Below, one piece after another: positions 19,260-27,605 of a stretch of DNA of 64,000 bases (the first letter of the stretch is position 1; the number at the start of each line of letters is the position of its first letter). The notes below the pieces were generated by a model, which saw only the letters and a program-made list of their open reading frames with translations, was not told where the DNA came from and ran no database searches. Source of the stretch: Motiliproteus coralliicola (GTDB lineage: Bacteria > Pseudomonadota > Gammaproteobacteria > Pseudomonadales > Balneatricaceae); the NCBI RefSeq assembly GCF_003345655.1, contig NZ_QQOH01000002.1, forward strand, positions 744,001-808,000, in the 5' to 3' direction. The position numbers were made by a program, and so were the translations under genes.

Positions 19260-19811
19260 ATGAGCACCTCGTCCGATCCAACATCCGATCCGCAGCCGGA
19301 TCTGCAGAAAGTTTCCGAAGCCGCGTTATTGCTGCGTCAGCGCCACCAGACTCTGCTGTTGTCGAGCCTTAACGGCAGCCTGCCCGAACTCAGTTACGCC
19401 CCCTACTGTTGCGATGATCAGGGTAATTTTTATATCTATATCAGCCAGTTGGCCAGCCATACCGAAAACCTGAAACAACACCCACAATGCAGTGCGATGT
19501 TTATTGCCGAAGAGCAGGGGTGTCGCAATCTATTTGCCCGTGAACGCTTGAGTTTTTCGTGTCGTGCCGAGTTGATCGAGCCGCAGGATGGGGACTATGC
19601 ACCGCGGCTGGAACAGCTGGAACAGCAGTTTGGTGAAGTGGTCAGGCTGCTGCGTACGTTACCCGATTTCTGTCTATTTCGGTTGTGCCCTCTGGAAGGG
19701 CGTTATGTCGCCGGTTTCGGGCGGGCCTACCAGCTCGATCCAGTGGGTTATCAGGCATCGCCGATCGGTCCTGAACAGTTGGGCAAAGGTGGCGACAACG
19801 ATTCCCAGTGA
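19260..19811 (+). CDS. HugZ-like pyridoxamine-oxidase-fold protein
   Basis: 183 residues. The split-barrel FMN/heme-binding fold is suggested by LLLSSLNGSLPELSYAPYCCDDQGNFYIYISQLASHTENLKQHPQCSAMFI (quoted here only to place residues about 32-82; its landmarks are the Ser-Tyr-Ala-Pro and Ser-His-Thr segments), followed by RLSFSCRAELI and the C-terminal EGRYVAGFGRAYQLD. This last segment is typical of HugZ/HutZ heme-utilisation proteins. It may bind or degrade heme, but no heme transporter is nearby. GGAG lies just upstream of the ATG. Confidence 0.75.
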   Translation: MSTSSDPTSDPQPDLQKVSEAALLLRQRHQTLLLSSLNGSLPELSYAPYCCDDQGNFYIYISQLASHTENLKQHPQCSAMFIAEEQGCRNLFARERLSFSCRAELIEPQDGDYAPRLEQLEQQFGEVVRLLRTLPDFCLFRLCPLEGRYVAGFGRAYQLDPVGYQASPIGPEQLGKGGDNDSQ

Positions 19812-19929
19812 TTCCTAACGATTCGGGTTTAGAACCCAGTCGAAGCGCTGGCCGAAGATCGATCTTCTGGGTGCGGAACGACAGGGTTGAAAGCGTATAC
19901 TGTGCGATCTTGGTGCTTTAGGAGGTTAA

Positions 19930-20907
19930 ATGAGCAGCCATCTCGATAGAGTCAGGGCGTTGTGCCAGATGATGACCAGCGCTAATCCCGGCGACCATTT
20001 CCACGCGCTGGGGCTATGGATCAGGCAGGTCGAACATGCCGCAGTGGTCGCCGAATTACCCTACAGCGAGGGGATTATCGGCAATCCTGAGACCGGGGTT
20101 GTCCACAGCGGCCCCATAACTGCGCTGCTGGATACCTGCTGTGGTATGGCGGCGGTCGCGGCTTTGGACGAGCTGACTCTCTGCCCGACCATGGACCTGA
20201 GAATGGACTATATGCGTCCGGCTAAACCGGGGGTTCCGATTCTCGCCCGGGCCGAAGCCTACCGGGTCAGCTCCAGCGTGATCTTCTGCCGTGGCAGTGC
20301 CTATCAGGAGGGAGTGACTGAGCCCATTGCGCACTGTGTGGCGAACTTTACCCGGATGGATGCCGAGGTCGCCGGGGTGATGAGTGCCAGGCTGGACCCC
20401 TTGCTGGCATCGGCGTCGACCACGCTGACTCCACCGGCAAATCCCCCCAAGCAGCCCGAGCGTATCGGAAGCCTGCCTTCACTACGCGATGCGATCTTTG
20501 TGATTCAACAACAACAACAGCCTGAACTGCTGCTCGCAACGCTTCCTTACGCGCAACTGCTGGGCATGAAGGCCTTCTACCAGGAGGGTGAGCTGGTACT
20601 GCACCTTCCCACGAACAAGAGCAATATTGGTAATCCGACTCTGCCGGCACTGCATGGTGGTGCCATCGCCGGCTTTATGGAGATGTCGGCCGTGGTGCAT
20701 CTGTTGATGTCGATGGAGTCGGTCCGGATACCGCGGGTGGTCGATTTTTCTATCGATTATGTCCGTGCCGGGCGGCTGGAGGATACCTATGTGAGCTGTT
20801 CGGTGGTCAGGCAGGGTAACAAACTGGTTAATGTTGCCATTACCGCCTGGCAGCAGGATCGGCATAATCCGATCGCCACTGCGAGGGCCCATTTTCTGGT
20901 GGATTAA
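19930..20907 (+). CDS. double-hotdog thioesterase (PaaI family)
   Basis: 325 residues, twice the usual hotdog length. The first unit (about 1-155) has GVVHSGPITALLDTCCGMAAV, and the second (about 180-325) has LPALHGGAIAGFMEMSAVVHL; each is the helix and substrate loop of an acyl-CoA thioesterase. Both are followed by DLRMDYMRPA and DFSIDYVRAG strands. The gene appears to be a tandem fusion. AGGAGG stands 5 nt before the ATG. Substrate unknown. Confidence 0.8.
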   Translation: MSSHLDRVRALCQMMTSANPGDHFHALGLWIRQVEHAAVVAELPYSEGIIGNPETGVVHSGPITALLDTCCGMAAVAALDELTLCPTMDLRMDYMRPAKPGVPILARAEAYRVSSSVIFCRGSAYQEGVTEPIAHCVANFTRMDAEVAGVMSARLDPLLASASTTLTPPANPPKQPERIGSLPSLRDAIFVIQQQQQPELLLATLPYAQLLGMKAFYQEGELVLHLPTNKSNIGNPTLPALHGGAIAGFMEMSAVVHLLMSMESVRIPRVVDFSIDYVRAGRLEDTYVSCSVVRQGNKLVNVAITAWQQDRHNPIATARAHFLVD

Positions 20908-20965
20908 CTCTGGGGGTTGAACACCAGGGTTATGTTTGGCGCGCGAGCTATAGATCGGCCGTGGC

Positions 20966-21988
20966 TCAGGCCACGCCGGCTTGCTGCGCCACCATGACCT
21001 GATTGCGGCCGGCGTCTTTGGCTTTATAGAGCGCCTGGTCGGCCCGTTCCATCCAGTCCTGCCAATCTTCACTGGGGTGCATCTGGGCAACACCGGCCGA
21101 CAGGGTCACGCTGGGGATCGTCTGCTTGGTGCGCTTGTTGACCAGTTTGACCTGGCCGACCTGCTGACGGATGCGTTCGGCGATTTTCACCGCCTGGGGC
21201 AGGTTGGCCTGGGGTAGGATCACCAGCATTTCCTCTCCACCGTAACGGATGGCGAGGTCCTCTTTGCCGATCATCTGTTTGATCTGATTGGCGACCTGTT
21301 GCAGCACTTTATCGCCCAAAAGGTGGCCGTAGTTGTCGTTGAAACGTTTGAAGTGGTCGATGTCGAACACCACCATCGAGATTGCGATATCGTCGAGCTG
21401 GCGTAAGCGCTCCAGGTGGTAGCTCATGCCGGTACGGTTGAGCATGCCGGTGAGGGGGTCGGTCATCGCCTGTTTATGGGTCTGGTTCAGTTGTTGTTGC
21501 AGCTTTTCGGCATTCGCTTCGGCCTGCTGCAATTGCTGATTCAGCTGTTGTTGATCCTTTTTGGCCTGCATCGAGGCCTGCAGCAGATTGGAAACCACCA
21601 GTTCGAGTTTTTCCAGCGTGGGATTGTTTTCCAGCTCGCCGATGCTTTCATCGAGGCTGTGGGTCAGCTCGTCGACGCTGCTGCTGCCGCCGCGAACCGA
21701 GGTCAGCAGGCTGTCGATCATCTGCTGGACCTGTTGGGTGCCCTCAATCAGCTCTTGGGACTGGGGTTCCAGGTGGTTCTGATGCAGCTGCAAAATAAAA
21801 GAGTGGTTCAGCTGATGCCCCAGGCTGACATAGTCGGTCAGCTCCTCGGACAGTTCGGGGTGGTTACCGCTGAGGTGTTCAAACGACACCATGTAGTTGA
21901 GCGGTACCGGCTGGATCTTGTGATCGCGGCAGAAGTCGCCGACCTGATCGTGCAGGGCAAAAGCATTGACGTTGTTGCTGGGTCTCAT
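20966..21988 (-). CDS. diguanylate cyclase (GGDEF domain)
   Basis: 340 residues. An N-terminal helical region of about 130 residues matches no sensor I can name; a Gln-rich coiled coil follows (residues about 140-170), then a GGDEF domain with active site RYGGEEM and MVVFDIDHFKRFND. GGEEM is a catalytically competent variant. The residues before it (GKEDLAI) do not form the RxxD inhibitory site, so product inhibition is probably weak or absent. It should make cyclic di-GMP; a PilZ effector is encoded 10 kb away. Confidence 0.88.
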   Translation of the reverse strand: MRPSNNVNAFALHDQVGDFCRDHKIQPVPLNYMVSFEHLSGNHPELSEELTDYVSLGHQLNHSFILQLHQNHLEPQSQELIEGTQQVQQMIDSLLTSVRGGSSSVDELTHSLDESIGELENNPTLEKLELVVSNLLQASMQAKKDQQQLNQQLQQAEANAEKLQQQLNQTHKQAMTDPLTGMLNRTGMSYHLERLRQLDDIAISMVVFDIDHFKRFNDNYGHLLGDKVLQQVANQIKQMIGKEDLAIRYGGEEMLVILPQANLPQAVKIAERIRQQVGQVKLVNKRTKQTIPSVTLSAGVAQMHPSEDWQDWMERADQALYKAKDAGRNQVMVAQQAGVA

Positions 21989-22206
21989 GACCGGTTTGTC
22001 CTCGCGGAAAGGCCTGATGGGCCTTGTTTGGGTTCAACGGTATCTTTGTTACTGGTAGCGCCATGGACACAGCGTCCTGGTGGCTACCTAATTTCAACGG
22101 TACAACTGAAAACCGTCGACAGATTCCTTCCCGTAAATCAGTACCTTCCTTGAGTTTGTTGGTCGCTTACTTGTTACGATCCTATTCCATTTTTGTTAAT
22201 TAGCAT

Positions 22207-22923
22207 TTAGTCGATTAGTCCGAACAGCAGGGGCAGAAATAGTGCGGTATAGGCACCGGTTAAGCCCATCGCCAGGCTGGAAAAAGCGCCTGTGGTCGGG
22301 CTGATCTCAAAGGCTCGGGCGGTGGCGATACCGTGGCCGTTCAGCCCCATGGTAAATCCCAGAATTCGCTCATCGTCGCACTTCAGTAAACGGCAGATGG
22401 GGGCCGCCATCAGCGATCCGACCACGCCGGTCAGGGCGACGATGCCGACGGCCAGCGAGCCTATACCGCCAAGCAAGTCAGCCAGGCTGACGGCGATGGG
22501 AGCGGTGACCGATTTAGGTGCAAGCGAGATCAAGATCTTGGTATCTGCGCCCAGGCCCCAGGCGATTAGCATCGCCAGTCCGGCGGCCAAGGGGGCGCCG
22601 ATCAACAGGGTGGCGGTGATCGGTTTGAACATCGCCCGAATATGATGAAACTGGAGAAACAGCGGTATCGCCAGTGCGACCGTAGCCGGCCCGAGCAGGA
22701 AACTGAGCCAGCGGGCGCCTTCGTAGTAGCTAGGATAATCCAGCGGCAGCAGCCACAGCATCAGCACCAGAATCAGTCCGCCGGAGACAATGGGGGGCAG
22801 CCAGGCCGGGTGTTTGAGCCGATTAAACAGTTCCACGCCCAGTTGAAAGGCGATCAGGGTCAACGCAACCGGTAGCAGTGGCGTCTGGCTCAGATGGTTA
22901 ATCAGCCCCGAGATTTGCTCCAT
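22207..22923 (-). CDS. lrgB: LrgB-family membrane protein
   Basis: 238 residues with about six to seven membrane helices and the family region KSVTAPIAVSLADLLGG followed by GLNGHGIATARAFE. LrgB/CidB-type proteins pair with LrgA/CidA-type holin-like partners and have been linked to murein hydrolase control and to pyruvate or glycolate transport. Its start touches the end of the LrgA-like gene, so the two form one operon. Confidence 0.85.
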   Translation of the reverse strand: MEQISGLINHLSQTPLLPVALTLIAFQLGVELFNRLKHPAWLPPIVSGGLILVLMLWLLPLDYPSYYEGARWLSFLLGPATVALAIPLFLQFHHIRAMFKPITATLLIGAPLAAGLAMLIAWGLGADTKILISLAPKSVTAPIAVSLADLLGGIGSLAVGIVALTGVVGSLMAAPICRLLKCDDERILGFTMGLNGHGIATARAFEISPTTGAFSSLAMGLTGAYTALFLPLLFGLID

Positions 22924-23282
22924 CAGCCGGCCTCTTTCGGTGTGTCGACCTTATGGCTCAATCGCTTCATTAACCAGACGCAAAACAGCATCGACAGTAG
23001 GGTGCCGATCACGATTGCTGCTAGTACCGGCAGCCATTGGCCCTGCATACGATCACCAAGGAAGAACAGACCAACGCCACCGGGCAGCAGTAATAGAGAG
23101 AGTTGGGCGATCAGCAGCTGGCTACTGCGCTCCAGTTCGGGACTGACCTGCTGTCGAATCATTAGCCAGCCAAACAGCAATAGCATGCCCAGCACATTAC
23201 CACTGATCGGAATTCCGCTGAGAAAATGCAGGCTTTCCCCCAGAATCCAGAACAGCAGGATCAGTGTGAACCCTCGAATCAT
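22923..23282 (-). CDS. lrgA: LrgA/CidA-family holin-like membrane protein
   Basis: 119 residues with four predicted membrane helices and the family pattern LHFLSGIPISGNVLGMLLLFGWL near the N-terminus and LLPGGVGLFFLGDRM in the middle (positions about 16-38 and 66-80). It is directly upstream of lrgB with a one-base overlap. No lysR- or lytTR-type regulator adjoins. Confidence 0.82.
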   Translation of the reverse strand: MIRGFTLILLFWILGESLHFLSGIPISGNVLGMLLLFGWLMIRQQVSPELERSSQLLIAQLSLLLLPGGVGLFFLGDRMQGQWLPVLAAIVIGTLLSMLFCVWLMKRLSHKVDTPKEAG

Positions 23283-23450
23283 CAGAAAAACAACACCTTG
23301 TGTACACCCAATGCAGCGATGCTAGAGAGTGGCGAAGTGCAATTCAAGCTAAATTATTCAATCGAGATGAGAATCACACTGTCGTTAAACTAAAGTCGTA
23401 GCTGCTCAAGTATCTCGGGGGCTGTAGCCGGTTTTAAAACTGCTGTTTGA

Positions 23451-23469
23451 ATATAGTTTTAAGCTATAT
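23451..23469. repeat. short inverted repeat upstream of zapE
   Basis: ATATAG and CTATAT (23451-23456 and 23464-23469) around a 7-nt A/T-rich loop, in the 290-bp region between the divergent lrgA and zapE genes. It may be an operator; nothing further supports this. Confidence 0.3.
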
Positions 23470-23572
23470 CGATGGTGTCGAACCTGTTGGCTTGCTAAGC
23501 GAAGGGCGAATTGCCAAGGCTGGGGGCAATCGGTAAAGTGGCCGACGATTTTTTCGACCATGTAAGGCAACC

Positions 23573-24688
23573 ATGACCGCACTGACGCCGCTGGCGCGCT
23601 ACCGCCAGGATCTTGAACGCGACGATTTTCAGTATGACCCTGCCCAAGAGATGGCGGTTAAGCATCTGCAGCGCCTGTACGATGATCTGCTGGCCCGGCG
23701 AAATCAGCCCAAACCGAAGCTGATTCAGCGGCTGGGGCAGCGCTTCAAAAAGTCTCATGTAACACCGGTTCAAGGACTCTACTTCTGGGGTGGTGTTGGT
23801 CGGGGTAAGACCTACCTGATGGATCTGTTTTACGACAGCCTGCCGTTTCAGACCAAGATGCGGACACACTTTCACCGCTTTATGCAGCGTGTTCACTCGG
23901 AATTGACCGCCCTTGAGGGGGAAAAGAACCCGTTGGATCTGGTGGCTGGGAAGTTTGCTTCCGAGGCCGAAGTGATCTGTTTCGATGAGTTTTTCGTCAC
24001 CGATATTACCGATGCGATGATTCTTGGCGGGCTGATGGAGAAACTGTTCGGCCATGGTGTGGCCCTGGTGGCGACGTCCAATATTGTGCCTGATCTGCTC
24101 TACGAGAACGGCCTGCAGCGAGCTCGATTCCTGCCGGCCATCGCATTGTTGAATGAGCGGACCGATGTGATCAACGTCGATGGAGGAGTAGATTACCGCC
24201 TGCGGGCGTTAGAGCAGGCCGAGTTGTACCACTATCCGCTCGATGATGAAGCAGACGCCAGTCTCAATCGCAGTTTCGAGAGCCTGGCACCGGATGTACG
24301 TGATGCGATTAACGGCTTGTTGATCGATATTAACGGGCGGGCGATCCATTCCCGGCGAAGCTGTGAAGATGTGATCTGGTTTGACTTTGATGCGCTCTGC
24401 GACGGACCTCGCTCACAGAACGATTACATTGAGATCGCCAAGCTCTACCATGCGGTGCTGATCTCCAATGTGCCCCAGCTTGGGGGTGATAAAGATGACC
24501 AGGCACGTCGTTTTATCAATCTGATTGATGAGTTCTACGACTGCGGCGTTAAGCTGATCCTGTCGGCAGAGGTGCCGTTGGCGCAGATCTATGGCGGGGG
24601 CCAACTGGAGTTTCCGTTTGAACGTACCACCAGCCGGTTATTGGAGATGCAATCCCACGAATACCTGTCGCGGGAGCACAAAGCTTAG
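23573..24688 (+). CDS. zapE: cell-division AFG1-like ATPase
   Basis: 371 residues. The Walker A motif is in GLYFWGGVGRGKTYLMD, Walker B is in VICFDEFFVTDITDAMIL, and an AFG1-type arginine region ends the protein (GGQLEFPFERTTSRLLEMQS). The length matches ZapE of gammaproteobacteria, an ATPase that associates with the Z-ring and modulates FtsZ late in constriction. AAGG precedes the ATG. Neighbouring rplM-rpsI is the usual context. Confidence 0.93.
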   Translation: MTALTPLARYRQDLERDDFQYDPAQEMAVKHLQRLYDDLLARRNQPKPKLIQRLGQRFKKSHVTPVQGLYFWGGVGRGKTYLMDLFYDSLPFQTKMRTHFHRFMQRVHSELTALEGEKNPLDLVAGKFASEAEVICFDEFFVTDITDAMILGGLMEKLFGHGVALVATSNIVPDLLYENGLQRARFLPAIALLNERTDVINVDGGVDYRLRALEQAELYHYPLDDEADASLNRSFESLAPDVRDAINGLLIDINGRAIHSRRSCEDVIWFDFDALCDGPRSQNDYIEIAKLYHAVLISNVPQLGGDKDDQARRFINLIDEFYDCGVKLILSAEVPLAQIYGGGQLEFPFERTTSRLLEMQSHEYLSREHKA

Positions 24689-24858
24689 GCCGTCGTCGAT
24701 TTTCGACGGTTGCCCTAATATCTGGCAGTTTTTGACTTAAATTAAATTCCTCCGATTTGGGAAGCGATAGACTCGGCTGTGGTGCTTGGTAATGCCTATG
24801 AGATACCGGGTGCTGTTTGGCTGTCTGAATTTTGTTCGAGCGATTAGGAGAACCGACT

Positions 24859-25410
24859 ATGTCCCCGAAACTGCAAAGCACGCTGCTGGCCTTGTCGATG
24901 CTTGTGCTGGTGACTTTTGCTGTGATCGGCTTTGTGCTGATGGGCTTTGCACATCCGCTGCCCTGGTTCAGCGTGATTCTGATTGTCGCTTGCGCCTACC
25001 TGCAGCAGCGAGTAACGGAATCCAAGCGGATCCGTTGGGATGACAGCCTGAGCGTGGGTATTGCCGAGATCGACAATGACCACAAGCGGCTGTTTGAATT
25101 GCTGGATGCCTTCTATACCGCAGCGGTCTATCAGAAAGGTGAGGCCTTCGAGCAGGCGGCATTGAAAGAGCTGGTTGATTACACCAACGAGCACTTCGCC
25201 CGTGAAGAGAAAGAGATGGACGCGCACGAGTATCCAGACAGTGTTGAACATAAGCGTCAGCATCAGGAGATGCGCGATAAAGTGGCCGAGGTGGCGGTCA
25301 ATTACGGCTCCAGCTCTGCCGAAGAGCTGGCAATCTATCTGCGCGACTGGCTTAACAACCACATCAAGAAGACCGATGCAGATCTGGGTCAGTTCCTGAA
25401 TCAGCGCTGA
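24859..25410 (+). CDS. membrane-anchored bacteriohemerythrin
   Basis: 183 residues from the ATG at 24859, preceded by AGGAG; an upstream in-frame start has no such site. Residues 7-47 hold two hydrophobic helices. The hemerythrin domain (58-180) keeps all di-iron ligands: His75 in DNDHKRLFE, His112 and Glu116 in HFAREE, His131 and His135 in HKRQH, and His168 and Asp173 in HIKKTD. It should bind oxygen at a di-iron centre on the membrane, as an oxygen carrier or sensor. Confidence 0.88.
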   Translation: MSPKLQSTLLALSMLVLVTFAVIGFVLMGFAHPLPWFSVILIVACAYLQQRVTESKRIRWDDSLSVGIAEIDNDHKRLFELLDAFYTAAVYQKGEAFEQAALKELVDYTNEHFAREEKEMDAHEYPDSVEHKRQHQEMRDKVAEVAVNYGSSSAEELAIYLRDWLNNHIKKTDADLGQFLNQR

Positions 25411-25440
25411 TCGCTCTGCAGCAACAGCTGTTCGTTCGTT

Positions 25441-25490
25441 AACCCCGTTAACAAGCCGTTTCGGCATTGTTTTCGGGGTTTGCTTCTTTT
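25441..25490 (+). terminator. terminator after the hemerythrin gene, merged with the rplM promoter
   Basis: AACCCCG (25441-25447) pairs with CGGGGTT (25474-25480), with an inner GCCG/CGGC stem, and a T-rich tail (TGCTTCTTTT) follows. The last bases of the stem and the tail also form the -35 region of the rplM promoter. Confidence 0.6.
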
Positions 25491-25507
25491 GGCAACTACT
25501 CTATAAT
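25480..25507 (+). promoter_or_regulatory. rplM: sigma70-type promoter of rplM-rpsI
   Basis: TTGCTT at 25480-25485, a 16-bp spacer, then a perfect TATAAT at 25502-25507. Transcription would start near 25514, giving a leader of about 160 nt before the rplM ATG, long enough for feedback control by a ribosomal protein. Confidence 0.6.
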
Positions 25508-25673
25508 GCGCCGTCCGTTTTTGGCAGGCCGCTTTGCCCGCCGCGGTTTTAACCAGTAAGTACGTTGTCACAACAGACCGATAGCCATCGTCAGAATGTG
25601 GTTTACGGTGTGGCAACCAATAACTATAGGAAACGCCGAATCTTTAAGGTTCGGGGAAGAAAAGGCAAAACTC

Positions 25674-26102
25674 ATGTATACAGTTAGCACTAAGCCCGCT
25701 GAAGTTAAGCGCGAGTGGTTTGTTGTTGACGCAGAAGGTAAGACTCTGGGTCGTTTGGCCACCGAGATCGCCCGTCGTCTGCGCGGCAAGCACAAGCCCG
25801 AGTACACTCCTCACGTTGACACCGGCGACTACATCGTTGTCGTTAACGCTGAGAAGGTACACGTCACTGGTAAGAAAGCCACTGACAAGATGTACCACCA
25901 CCACACCGGTTACATCGGTGGCCTGAAGTCGATCTCTTTCGAGAAGCAGATCGATAAGGCGCCGCAGCGCGTAATCGAGTCCGCCGTTAAGGGTATGCTG
26001 CCCAAGGGCCCGCTGGGTCGTGCGATGTTCTCCAAGCTGAAGGTTTACGCCGGCGGCGAGCATCCCCATGCAGCACAGCAACCTCAAGAACTGAAACTGT
26101 AA
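25674..26102 (+). CDS. rplM: 50S ribosomal protein L13
   Basis: 142 residues from ATG 25674, exactly the family length; the longer frame adds 26 unrelated residues. Diagnostic text includes [37 protein letters not shown] and [17 protein letters not shown]. It is an early-assembly protein of the large ribosomal subunit. It is followed after 13 bp by rpsI, the conserved pair in bacteria. Confidence 0.97.
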   Translation: MYTVSTKPAEVKREWFVVDAEGKTLGRLATEIARRLRGKHKPEYTPHVDTGDYIVVVNAEKVHVTGKKATDKMYHHHTGYIGGLKSISFEKQIDKAPQRVIESAVKGMLPKGPLGRAMFSKLKVYAGGEHPHAAQQPQELKL

Positions 26103-26115
26103 GGAAGGCGGATAA

Positions 26116-26508
26116 ATGTCTACTACTCAATACTACGGTACCGGTCGTCGTAAGACCTCCACTGCACGTGTCTTCCTGAAGCCGGGTACTGGTAACATCG
26201 AAATTAACGGCCGCTCTCTGGAGCAGTACTTCGGTCGTCAGGTTGCTCGCATGATCGTTAAGCAGCCGCTGGAACTGACCGAGAACGTTGAAAAGTTTGA
26301 CCTGTTCATCACCGTTGCCGGTGGTGGTAGCTTCGGTCAGGCTGGCGCAATCCGTCACGGCATTACCCGTGCACTGATGGAGTACGACGAGACTCTGCGT
26401 CCGGCTCTGCGTAAGGCGGGTTACGTTACCCGTGACGCTCGTGAAGTTGAGCGTAAGAAAGTCGGTCTGCGTAAGGCCCGTAAGAAGCCGCAGTTCTCCA
26501 AGCGTTAA
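26116..26508 (+). CDS. rpsI: 30S ribosomal protein S9
   Basis: 130 residues. [19 protein letters not shown] at the start, [15 protein letters not shown] in the middle, and the basic tail ending KKPQFSKR, whose last residues reach the P-site tRNA. AAGGAAGG precedes the ATG. It ends just before a strong terminator. Confidence 0.97.
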   Translation: MSTTQYYGTGRRKTSTARVFLKPGTGNIEINGRSLEQYFGRQVARMIVKQPLELTENVEKFDLFITVAGGGSFGQAGAIRHGITRALMEYDETLRPALRKAGYVTRDAREVERKKVGLRKARKKPQFSKR

Positions 26509-26529
26509 TCGCACGGACAACGGTTACAG

Positions 26530-26564
26530 AAAACGCCCGATCATCAGATCGGGCGTTTTTTTTT
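26530..26564 (+). terminator. intrinsic terminator of rplM-rpsI
   Basis: AACGCCCGAT and ATCGGGCGTT form a 10-bp stem with a 6-nt loop, followed by nine T. Confidence 0.92.
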
Positions 26565-26803
26565 GTGGCTGATGAGGCTTTCGGGGTTTGGTGTGATGGA
26601 GTGATTCTGTTGCCTTCAGAGGCAGGCGTGTGCTCGTCGCAGATCTGCTGAGAGCTTTGTGCTGACAGGGTGTGATGGCTGTAAGGGGGGGCGCTCTGAA
26701 GCGCTGCGGCTGGGGTTGGTGTTTATTTGGAACAATCTAGTCACTGCGCTCAGGCATTGATCGGTTTATTCGTCAGCCTCAGAGTCGATGATCGATCAAC
26801 CGC

Positions 26804-26819
26804 TAACCAGCTCTGGTTA
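26804..26819. repeat. dyad upstream of the petABC promoter
   Basis: TAACCAG-CT-CTGGTTA: perfect 7-bp arms with a 2-bp centre, centred about 100 bp upstream of the predicted transcription start. A possible operator. Confidence 0.4.
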
Positions 26820-26877
26820 AGTCGTTGATAGGAAGTGGTCATTGGTATAACGCACTGCAAAAAAGACCACGCTAACC

Positions 26878-26906
26878 TTGTCAGAAAGCGCCAATCTCTT
26901 TAAAAT
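26878..26906 (+). promoter_or_regulatory. petA: sigma70-type promoter of petABC
   Basis: TTGTCA (26878-26883), a 17-bp spacer, and TAAAAT (26901-26906): five of six matches to each consensus hexamer at the ideal spacing. Predicted start near 26913, about 90 nt before the petA ATG. Confidence 0.6.
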
Positions 26907-26933
26907 TCCGGCCATTTTGTGACCGACAAAACA

Positions 26934-26949
26934 GATTAGAAATCTAATC
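26934..26949. repeat. dyad in the petABC leader
   Basis: GATTAGA-AA-TCTAATC: perfect 7-bp arms with a 2-bp centre, lying roughly 20-35 bp downstream of the predicted start, where a bound repressor could block transcription. Same 7-2-7 layout as the dyad at 26804 but a different sequence. Confidence 0.4.
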
Positions 26950-27002
26950 AGCCTGACTGCAGTGCTTCGCTGCACAATGGTTGATCAATGGGAGAGACCT
27001 TG

Positions 27003-27605
27003 ATGAGTAATGAAGGCGAAAACAATGGACGCCGTCGTTTCCTGCTGGCCTCCACGTCCGTATTAGGGGCGGTGGGTGCTGTCGGGGCCGCGGTGCCATT
27101 CGTAGCTTCTTGGAATCCCAGTGCGAAGGCGAAGGCAGCAGGTGCTCCGGCGAAGGCCGACATCAGCAAGCTGGAGCCGGGTCAGCAGATGATCGTAGAG
27201 TGGCGTGGTAAGCCAGTCTGGATCGTCCGCCGTACCGAAGAGTCGCTGGCGAACCTGGACAAACTGAACGATACGCTCGCTGATCCGAATTCCGAGAAGC
27301 CGCAGCAGCCGGATTACATCCCCAAGACTGCTCAGCGTTCTTTGAAGCCTGAGATCATGGTGATGACCGGTATCTGTACTCACCTTGGCTGTTCGCCGAC
27401 CTACCGCCCGGAAGTTGGTGCGGAAGACCTGGGTGGCGCTGACTGGTTGGGTGGCTTCTTCTGCCCGTGTCACGGTTCCAAGTTTGACCTGTCAGGTCGC
27501 GTATACGCCGGCGTACCTGCCCCGACCAACCTGGTGATCCCGCCGCACTCCTACGAGAGCGACAACGTCATCGTTATCGGTATCGATCCTGAGGGGACTG
27601 CATAA
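27003..27605 (+). CDS. petA: ubiquinol-cytochrome c reductase, Rieske iron-sulfur subunit
   Basis: 200 residues from ATG 27003, with GGGAGAG upstream; an earlier ATG at 26988 overlaps that site. It has a Tat-type signal anchor (GRRRFLLASTSVLGAVGAVG), then the Rieske cluster-binding motifs CTHLGC and CPCHGS. This subunit takes electrons from ubiquinol and passes them to cytochrome c1 in complex III of the inner membrane. The stop overlaps the petB start. Confidence 0.96.
   Translation: MSNEGENNGRRRFLLASTSVLGAVGAVGAAVPFVASWNPSAKAKAAGAPAKADISKLEPGQQMIVEWRGKPVWIVRRTEESLANLDKLNDTLADPNSEKPQQPDYIPKTAQRSLKPEIMVMTGICTHLGCSPTYRPEVGAEDLGGADWLGGFFCPCHGSKFDLSGRVYAGVPAPTNLVIPPHSYESDNVIVIGIDPEGTA

Larger units (their letters stand above)
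26565..27002. other. 438-bp non-coding region upstream of petABC
   Basis: No ORF with a ribosome-binding site and no RNA gene was recognised. The left part (26565-26800) shows nothing I can name. The right part holds two 16-bp dyads and a promoter, described separately. Confidence 0.6.

Noticed and set aside
24690-24712. Hairpin after zapE (CCGTCG / CGACGG)
   Set aside because: Short arms and no T-run; too weak to call a terminator.
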